The notes under the pieces are model-generated. The model did not search any database. It had not been told where the DNA came from and was given only the letters and a program-made list of their open reading frames with translations. The translations under genes and the position numbers were made by a program. From Urophycis tenuis (taxonomy: Eukaryota; Chordata; Actinopteri; Gadiformes; Phycidae), in the NCBI GenBank assembly GCA_036785325.1, contig JAXIVH010000010.1, positions 1,739,373 through 1,803,372 of the forward strand: a DNA stretch of 64,000 nt, written 5' to 3'. Below are positions 57,000 through 64,000 of this stretch, one piece after another. Every line of letters begins with the position of its first letter. Within the stretch, counting starts at the first letter, position 1.

Positions 57000-58420
57000 T
57001 CATCAGTGCAGTCTCAACCCCATCTCCCCGCATCAATAGCAGCCATGGTGCTGACTGCTCGGGTGTCTCCTCCCTGCTGATACTAGACTCCCTTGTGACG
57101 CTGGTGTAACACCGTTTCCACCAGGCGTATTGTCTGTACACAGGTCAAGTGTTATTACTGCTAATATTGATTGCTTCGTTCAAGATGCAGAAAAGTCCCC
57201 CTCTCAAGTGTCACCCCTATAGAGGTCCTCAGATATGAATGGGGTCTGATTTGTGAGACGTAAGGTCTATGGGGCCATCGCGGTCACGTTCACCTCTACA
57301 TGCAGTTCTGTTCAACGTTGTCTTCTTGTTGAGTCCCCTGCTGGTTTACCCTCCTTCCATCGCCGCTCCAAACTGCTGTTTGTGTCCCCTGCCTCAGCCG
57401 GCTGCCATCCCTGTCTGCCATGGCTGGGAAATGTCCTTCCACCATCGCTGATCTTCTGGCTTGCTGAGCCACTCTGTGCTTCGGCTTGTCATCGCTCTAC
57501 ATTCTACACTCAGTGTTCACTCAGTAAGTACTCACTGAGTACTCACTCAGTATTCTGAGTCCTCCTGCGTGCGTCAGGCATCAGTAAATGAAGTCTCTGC
57601 AGGATGTGTGTGTTTGGGACGCTGGGGGTAAAGGTTACGTGAAGACATTGTAACGGACAGTTACGGTGACGACCACGACACAGAGCAGCGCTCAAGTTGT
57701 TCTGGGATATTTAGATTCTAAAATGTTACATAAAATACCTTTAATCAGCAGTCATGATTAATAGCGGATGTTAAGATGAAACCAAAGTTTTATTTATTTC
57801 TGGAGGCCATTGCAAGAATAGCTATTGATATATCAATAAGCTAATATAATCAACTATAGTATAAAATATATTATTATGATTATTAATGAAAAAAGCTACA
57901 CTAATAATAAATACCTACATATTAAACCACAACATATTAAATCGCGGGCCTTAATAAGACCAAACTTAAATAAATAAATAAATAGTCTGAAGTCAAGCGT
58001 TTGAACTGAACCCAAAGCCTGCTTTAGCCTGACACATTGGGACTTCACTCGCATCTGATCCATGTGATTGTAGTAAAACCATCAGTCGTGAAAGCCTAAT
58101 CTCTCTATAACAATGAAGGACCTGATTATGTTACAATTAAATCAAGAGAAATGCAGCTCTTCCGAAATGATGAAGGATGTTTCTAGATTGTTACGAGCGT
58201 CCCCCTGAGACCAGATGGTTATCGAAGCAGGGTTTTTTTTCCTGCGATGTCCATCATCTGCCACAATTCTAAGACATAGCTGCATTACTACAAACTGCAG
58301 CCGCCTAAACGCCGTGCATCTGATGTTTATGTCAGGCTTGTATCGACATGTTGTTTTATAGACATTAGTGTGACCAGACTACATCCCTCCTCTCAGACAG
58401 TCACCAGTGGGCGCGTCCTC
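57000..58420. other. Intergenic region upstream of slc5a3
   Basis: No coding region or complete repeat recognised. MRPS6, which in human shares its first exon with SLC5A3, was not recognised here or elsewhere in the window. Confidence 0.5.
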
Positions 58421-58429
58421 AACCCGCAC

Positions 58430-58727
58430 ATTCGTGCATAAGGGGACACGTGGAGGAGGCGTGGCTGTGAGCGGTTAGAAGCTTATCTGTTGTCTAACGC
58501 ACCGCCGAGGACCCAGCCTTCACAGCATGTCTAGGCAGAGTAACAATCGTCACCGATGTATCATATGTCGTCTTCCTACCATACGATAACTTCAGTCTGA
58601 GCCCCTCTGATTCTCATCCGTCTGCGCACGTACCGCGGACGCATCAAGGAAGCCTTTGTGCTCCGCCTGCCTTTGGGTGTGGGAGTGTTGCTCCACCGAT
58701 GTCAGCGCCACTGGAATCAGCGACCGG
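58430..58727 (+). promoter_or_regulatory. Candidate slc5a3 promoter and non-coding first exon
   Basis: A CpG-richer stretch with an E-box CACGTG (about 58447) ends in a strong donor, GCGACCGG|GTGAGTGG, at 58727/58728. It lies 1.6 kb upstream of the coding exon, consistent with the known arrangement of a non-coding leader exon spliced to the single coding exon. No TATA box and no clear tonicity-responsive element (TGGAAANNYNY) were found by eye. Confidence 0.45.
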
Positions 58728-60086
58728 GTGAGTGGTAGGGCAGCTGCACGAGGACATCTGTAGTGGGGGATGGAAGTTAGGCCAAAATGTTTATTTTGAT
58801 TAGTGTTGTTTTTTATTTATTTATTTTTTTAGCTAAGCCTACATGTCTTAAGAGACCGCAATGCGCGCATGGAGTCCCCGTAGAGATATGGACATCGATT
58901 TTGAAAGTACAACCTTGACTTGTATGTTTTTTGTGTGTTGCTCCTAATGAAATGAGCAGAATGGTGTTTTATTGTGTCTTACTGGAACACATGTCGCTCT
59001 TGACACAGCGATTGCATGGTGATGAATGGCCCTACTAGAATGTTCTGGTGATGCGTCATAGCGCACTAGCGGTTACCTGTGTTGACGGACTGATGACACA
59101 AACACGCCTTCCTGAATTTCATGACAAGCTGCATGTATGAATCCCCGCAGTGGAAGATGCCTTTCACTGAAGAACGGAACATACCGTTTGATAAACACTT
59201 AGTATTTCTGGTAGAGGTATGGAGGATAGCCTATTTCTTGACCCATTTTTACAGTGTTTTTTTTGTGGGCATTCATCCAGCCCACCTCCTACAACTGAGA
59301 AATGAAAAAAAGTGTTAATCTCTTTGGGCTTTATTTTGTATATATTGGAAGATATGCATACATATATCATTGGGGCCAGCTGACACATGTTCAGTCATGT
59401 GTGTTGAAATACTAATTTCCTTGTAATAATCACAAAGTTTCATGATGATGTTGATGGATGTGTGCTTCTCTGCTCCTTCTCTGCTACTACTCTAACTTTA
59501 TACCCAGAGGTTCATATGTGTTTGTCTTTTGTCTTTTTTGCAATTATCTGCCTACAAATTAGTCTGCAAGAATCCCCCGCTGTAGCTCCTGATCTGTGAT
59601 GGATCTGTCTTTTTGTACTGAACGTGATTCACAGTTCGGCAGGGTTTTTAATGACATGTTGGTTTCTTAACATAACGGTTGTTGGCCTTATTGGATGAGC
59701 TTGGTGTGTATGTGTGTGTGGTGGTGCTGGTGGTGGTGGTGGGGGGGGGGGGGGGGGGGGGGGGGTAAATGTGTCTTGTTGTTGGGAAAGCTTTAAAGGT
59801 TACAAGAGAAAGCCACTGTAGGCCAAAGCCATAATTCTGCATTAGTGGAGGCTAAGATAAGCCAAAAAAGCTAAATCATTCAAATGGTTTTTAATGGTTT
59901 AGTTAACAGGCTGTCTTAATTCACTGTGCTTCTGTTCATTAACACGCTATGCAATAAAACCTGATCAAACTTGTCACTCATGCTTCAGTTATTTAATCAA
60001 CTAAAACTGTATGTGGGTGCTGACTCCAACGGGTTCACTCCACTCAGATGCTCTAATAAGGTCTCTTTGTTTTTGCTGTCTTGCAG
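58728..60086 (+). other. Presumed slc5a3 leader intron
   Basis: Between the candidate donor at 58728 and an acceptor TTTTTGCTGTCTTGCAG ending at 60086. It contains a (GGT)n run leading into a poly-G tract, but no coding sequence. Confidence 0.45.
59721..59766. repeat. (GGT)n run followed by poly-G
   Basis: Several GGT units run into about 25 consecutive G. Likely G-quadruplex forming and length-unstable; its length in an assembly should not be trusted. Confidence 0.9.
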
Positions 60087-60323
60087 GAATGTTAAATCTA
60101 GGTTTACTAGACAACAGGCCTGCAGCATCCTCCTCTAAATCTATACTTCAGTGCAGTGGATTATCTCCCCCTGAAGCATTCCCTAGTGAATTTGAATAAC
60201 CAGTGGATAATACATCTTCCATCCAGACAGCAAACCAAAGAAGAGCATTTTCAAAGAAAACCTTGAGTTGTGATCCTGTTTTAAAGACGGTGTTTTGAGC
60301 TCCGCTGATAAGCGACTGGTAAC
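60087..60323 (+). promoter_or_regulatory. slc5a3 5'UTR part of the coding exon
   Basis: Begins after a good acceptor (pyrimidine tract then TTGCAG at 60081-60086). An in-frame TAA at 60309-60311 precedes the start codon, which fixes the ATG at 60324 as the first in this frame. Confidence 0.55.
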
Positions 60324-62435
60324 ATGGCTCCTGGCATGGAGGCAGCAGACCTTGCCGTGGTGGGGCTGTATTTCGTCCTGGTGGTCTCCATTGGGCTGGT
60401 GGCCATGTGGAAGGCCAACCGCAGCACTGTGACTGGATACTTTCTGGCCGGCCGCTCCATGACTTGGGTGGTGATCGGCGCCTCGCTGTTTGTCAGCAAC
60501 ATCGGAAGCGAACACTTTATCGGCCTGGCGGGATCGGGGGCGGCGATCGGCTACGCTGTGGGTGCGTGGGAGTTCAACTCGCTGTTCCTCCTGCAGCTCC
60601 TGGGCTGGGTGTTCATCCCCGTCTACATCCACTCTGGGGTCTACACCATGCCCGAGTACCTGGCCAAGCGCTACGGCGGGCACAGGCTGAAGGTTTACTT
60701 TGCCGCCTTGTCCGTGTTGCTGTACATTTTCACCAAGCTGTCCGTGGACTTGTACGCTGGCGCGCTCTTCATCCAGGAGTCCCTGGGATGGAACATCTAC
60801 CTGTCCATCATCCTGCTGGTCAGCATGACGGCCCTGCTGACGGTGACCGGCGGCCTGGTGGCCGTCATGTACACCGACACTCTCCAGGCCGTGCTGATGA
60901 TCGGCGGCGCCCTCACCCTGACCGCCATCAGCCTGGCCAAGGTCGGGGGCTTGGATGGCGTCAGGACCAAGTACATGAATGCGGTTCCCAACATCTCCGC
61001 CATTATCGCCAGCGGGAACTTCTCCTACAACCCCTCCTGCCGTGTTGAGCCCAAGCCAAACTCCCTGAGCATCTTTCGGGGCCCCATGGATGAAGACATT
61101 CCCTGGCCAGGCTTCCTTCTCGGGCAAACCCCTGCTTCTATCTGGTACTGGTGTGCCGACCAGGTCATTGTGCAGAGGGTGCTCGCCGCAAAGAACATCG
61201 CTCATGCCAAAGGAGCCACTCTGATGGCCGGGGTCCTCAAAGTGCTGCCCATGTTCCTCATTGTCATTCCAGGTATGATTTCCCGCATTCTGTTCACAGA
61301 TGAGATCGCCTGCATCGGGCCGGAGCACTGCATGGCCGTCTGCGGCTCCCAGGCTGGCTGCTCAAACATCGCCTACCCGCGGCTGGTCATGTCCGTGATG
61401 CCCGTCGGACTCCGAGGACTGATGATGGCTGTCATGATTGCGGCTCTCATGAGTGATCTGGATTCTATTTTCAACAGCGCAAGCACCATCTTCACCCTGG
61501 ACATCTACCAGACCGCCCGGAAGGGCGCATCCCAGAAAGAGCTGCTCCTAGTCGGCCGGCTATTTGTGTTGGTGATGTTGGTCATCAGCATTGCGTGGGT
61601 TCCTGTCATTATTGAAATGCAGGGCGGCCAGATGTACCCGTACATACAGGAGGTGGCCGGCTACCTCACGCCCCCCATTGCCGCGCTCTTCCTGCTGGGC
61701 GTGTTCTGGAAGCGCTGCAATGAGAAGGGTGCGTTTTGGGGCGGCATGACCGGCCTCACGCTGGGCACCCTTCGTCTGATCCTGGCGTTCATCTACAGGG
61801 AGCCTCGCTGCGACCAGCCCGACGACAGGCCCGCCCTCGTCGCACACGTTCACTACATGTACGTCGCCGCCGGCCTCTTCTGGGTGTCGGGCCTGGTGGC
61901 CGTGGTGGTCAGTCTCTGCTCGCCTCCCCCGAGTCCGGAGCAGGTGCGCACCACCACGGTGTGGGGCCTGCGACACATCGAGAAGCTTCCCCGTAAAGAC
62001 GCAGAGGAAGCCCACAGCCTGACAGACAAGTGCCAGTGCAATGGAAACCTCCACAAGGATTTGGCGGCCGATGTCCGGAACAACCGGTGCCTGGATGGGG
62101 CGGACGTCAAGCTCCTGGTGGTGTCCGCGGACCAGGACCCAGCCACACCCAGCGCCGAGACCACCCCCGCCACCACGCCCTCGGAGCACAGCCGTACGGC
62201 AGAGCGGGCAGAGGAAGGCTGCCATGCAGATGGCAAGAGAAGCACATACTGGTTGTTACTGGACTGGTTCTGTGGATATAAGGAGAACCAACACAATGAA
62301 AAAGTGACAAAGGAGGACAGTAGGGCCTTAGTGGACATGCTGTACGAGCCCCCCGGGGTAAAGGTGACGCTGAACGTGGGCCTGGTGTGCGTCTGCTCGC
62401 TGGGGGTCGTCATGTTCGTTTATTTCTCGCTCTAG
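60324..62435 (+). CDS. slc5a3: Sodium/myo-inositol cotransporter (SMIT1), single-exon CDS
   Basis: A plasma-membrane Na+/myo-inositol symporter of the SLC5 family that accumulates the osmolyte inositol, typically under hypertonic stress. The 703-residue frame is uninterrupted (human about 718). Family landmarks: NIGSEHFIGLAGSG at residues 59-72 (first core helix), VYTMPEYLAKRYGGHR, GQTPASIWYWCADQVIVQR at about 267-285, and SDLDSIFNSASTIFTLDIY near 377, which bears the Na+-site serines. Hydrophobic segments fit the 14-helix SLC5 fold, with a long cytoplasmic loop (about 540-670) before the final helix that ends in VYFSL. The loop is Thr/Pro-rich and the least conserved part. Intronless coding is normal for this gene. 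Start choice is supported by the upstream in-frame stop. A teleost a/b paralog assignment is not possible here. Confidence 0.97.
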   Translation: MAPGMEAADLAVVGLYFVLVVSIGLVAMWKANRSTVTGYFLAGRSMTWVVIGASLFVSNIGSEHFIGLAGSGAAIGYAVGAWEFNSLFLLQLLGWVFIPVYIHSGVYTMPEYLAKRYGGHRLKVYFAALSVLLYIFTKLSVDLYAGALFIQESLGWNIYLSIILLVSMTALLTVTGGLVAVMYTDTLQAVLMIGGALTLTAISLAKVGGLDGVRTKYMNAVPNISAIIASGNFSYNPSCRVEPKPNSLSIFRGPMDEDIPWPGFLLGQTPASIWYWCADQVIVQRVLAAKNIAHAKGATLMAGVLKVLPMFLIVIPGMISRILFTDEIACIGPEHCMAVCGSQAGCSNIAYPRLVMSVMPVGLRGLMMAVMIAALMSDLDSIFNSASTIFTLDIYQTARKGASQKELLLVGRLFVLVMLVISIAWVPVIIEMQGGQMYPYIQEVAGYLTPPIAALFLLGVFWKRCNEKGAFWGGMTGLTLGTLRLILAFIYREPRCDQPDDRPALVAHVHYMYVAAGLFWVSGLVAVVVSLCSPPPSPEQVRTTTVWGLRHIEKLPRKDAEEAHSLTDKCQCNGNLHKDLAADVRNNRCLDGADVKLLVVSADQDPATPSAETTPATTPSEHSRTAERAEEGCHADGKRSTYWLLLDWFCGYKENQHNEKVTKEDSRALVDMLYEPPGVKVTLNVGLVCVCSLGVVMFVYFSL

Positions 62436-63900
62436 TTTTGATGAGCTCTTAACTGAAAGGCAAATTTGGACTGTGTTTAAGTTCCAGAATCCATGGGTTG
62501 ACCAAATAACGCACAATTAAACTTTGTGAGGTTTGAAAAGCTCTGTAATATTTACAGTATACGTTTATCTGTAGTTGCTTTTTAACAGGGACTCTAAAGC
62601 TTATTCTAATCATGTATTGTGAATGATTTGAAGCTTTGTTACCATTTGAAGAACAATTCAATGTAAACTGTTGTGGACAGTCCTTAGTGTTGTTCATTAG
62701 AAACTTGTTGGATTTGTTTTCCGTTGAACTGAATTCATTTTAATATTTGCCTTATCTGATCTATGCACTGTTTCCTTGTTGTTTTGCTGAATGACATGTA
62801 TTGTACTGTTATACCATGTACAGTATATGTGTGGTATGAAATGTAGTTCTATGTTTATGTAGACATGGCAGTTCATTAAAGGGTTTCTATCTATCTTCTT
62901 TATAATTTGCATATTGTTCACAATCCATTTAGGTAAAATCTATGAATTATTAAGTTTCCGGAGTGTGCTGGCATGTAATTTGAATGCTAATCTCTGTAAA
63001 GCACATAAACCAATCATTGATTGGTTATTTGGCCTGAAAGATCATCAAATCAAATTGATGTTATTAGGACAGTAAACATTCTGTGGAGCCCCTGCAGACC
63101 TGTCATTGTTTCCTGTGATTGGTTCACAGCCATCATAATATAAATTATATAATATAATGTATTCCCCTTATGATACTGGAGGACTTTATTGTGTTGCATT
63201 GTTTAAAATGTGAATTTCATGATCAGTAACATGTAGATACCAGCGTACTTCAAGAGCTTTGTTGCAAACTACTTGAGTTAAAATGTGTTTTTAATACTTG
63301 GTGTTGTTCCCACGTCAATAACAATAACGTCCCATATATTTATATTGGTCTTCATGCTTGATTGAATTTTAGGTTGACTACACACTACACTTCATTTCAA
63401 ATTGCAGATGAAGACATGAGACATCTCAGATGTTAGTTTGAGATGTTTCTCGTGCAGTTTTCATATGTATATTCTGACCAAATGTGTCTTAGTGCAGGCT
63501 TCTAAAAATATTAGGAACAAAAACAAAGTTCTGCTTTGTGTCTTCAAAATGTTGTGCAGTGAATGTTAGCCTCCCTGGCCGATGCCAAGAGATAAATGCT
63601 ATAAAACAGGCTTAGTTGTGTAGTTCACCTCCAGCTAACTCTGGCCATGGTGACTCTTATTGTTGTTGTTGTGTTTTCACATACCTATTGACACACTCCT
63701 GGAGTACAACATACATGTTTTCCATGGGAGGTTAATCCTTAGAAGAAGAATTACTCTTTTTTCCTGTCTACTGTTTGACAGAATAATTCAATAAAGCAAG
63801 AGTTGTTTAATGATGATGTCATTTTGTCTTTTTGAGAGGATATGCTTTTTTATGGATGTTATTTTTCGAGCTCAATAAAGATTCTGCAGACGCAAACGAG
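62436..63900 (+). terminator. slc5a3 3'UTR with polyadenylation signals
   Basis: AT-rich, non-coding sequence after the stop. Polyadenylation signals: ATTAAA at 62875-62880, AATAAA at 63790-63795 and AATAAA at 63874-63879. The last two, followed by GT-rich sequence, are the likely main sites, giving a 3'UTR of about 1.4 kb. Confidence 0.65.
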
Positions 63901-64000
63901 GAAGTGTGGTTATGCATTACTTGGAACTAAACCCAGTCTGACCGGTCCTAGGTTGCTTACTTTCATAGTGATTTATTTTATATTCATGAATAATCGACTC

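Noticed and set aside
57423..57433. Tonicity-responsive element near slc5a3
   Set aside because: GGGAAATGTCC matches the core but not the first base of TGGAAANNYNY, and it lies about 1 kb upstream of the candidate promoter; too weak to report.
57253..57558. 101-codon plus-strand frame upstream of slc5a3
   Set aside because: Not similar to MRPS6 or any family I recognise, no splice-site support, and low-complexity Ser/Cys/Pro content.
60183..61328. 381-codon minus-strand frame opposite slc5a3
   Set aside because: Antisense of a conserved transporter; composition is His/Gln/Gly-rich as expected from reversed SLC5A3 codons, and no domain is recognisable.

Overview
The window is nuclear DNA of a ray-finned (teleost-type) fish. 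Two vertebrate genes anchor it: an intron-rich, minus-strand dop1b (DOPEY2) and a plus-strand slc5a3 (SMIT1) whose coding region is one exon. The repeats agree: a DIRS-type tyrosine-recombinase retrotransposon, Ty3/Gypsy elements, L1, L2/CR1-type and R2-superfamily LINEs, several hAT-type elements with 8-bp target-site duplications (TSDs), and many micro- and minisatellites. The species cannot be fixed from the sequence alone.

Layout. 1-2308: 3' part of a decayed DIRS-like element ending in a 54-bp inverted repeat. 2309-5383: AT-rich intergenic DNA. 5384-24619: complete dop1b coding region on the minus strand. I resolved 37 coding exons by splice sites and reading phase; they sum to 6,987 nt, or 2,328 residues plus a stop. 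Its introns hold a hAT element and several tandem repeats, many touching splice sites. About 24620-26200: dop1b 5' flank with a short uORF and a candidate 5'UTR exon. 27303-33205: a 5'-truncated Gypsy element that appears to sit inside a MITE-like repeat. 34049-48267: a locally triplicated unit used as a landing pad. One copy holds an L1, which holds a hAT MITE and a Gypsy element, whose LTR holds a short LINE tail; the other two copies each hold a hAT element. 48372-49060: L2-type LINE 3' end. About 50165-55075: R2-superfamily LINE with a restriction-like endonuclease, split by a second LINE. 55478-56991: second copy of the hAT element seen in dop1b, itself carrying an LTR-like insertion. About 58430-63900: slc5a3 with a candidate non-coding first exon, an intron, a 5'UTR/coding exon and a long 3'UTR.

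The two host genes are functionally unrelated: DOP1B acts in Golgi/endosome trafficking and SLC5A3 in osmolyte uptake. In human both lie on 21q22, so their closeness here probably reflects an ancestral linkage group. I found no prokaryotic-style system, CRISPR array or clear RNA gene. The most unusual features are a dop1b minisatellite whose every unit carries a copy of a splice acceptor, the recurrent tandem repeats at dop1b splice sites, a GC-AG intron, and a duplicated, intact 49-codon exon-like frame in the triplicated unit.
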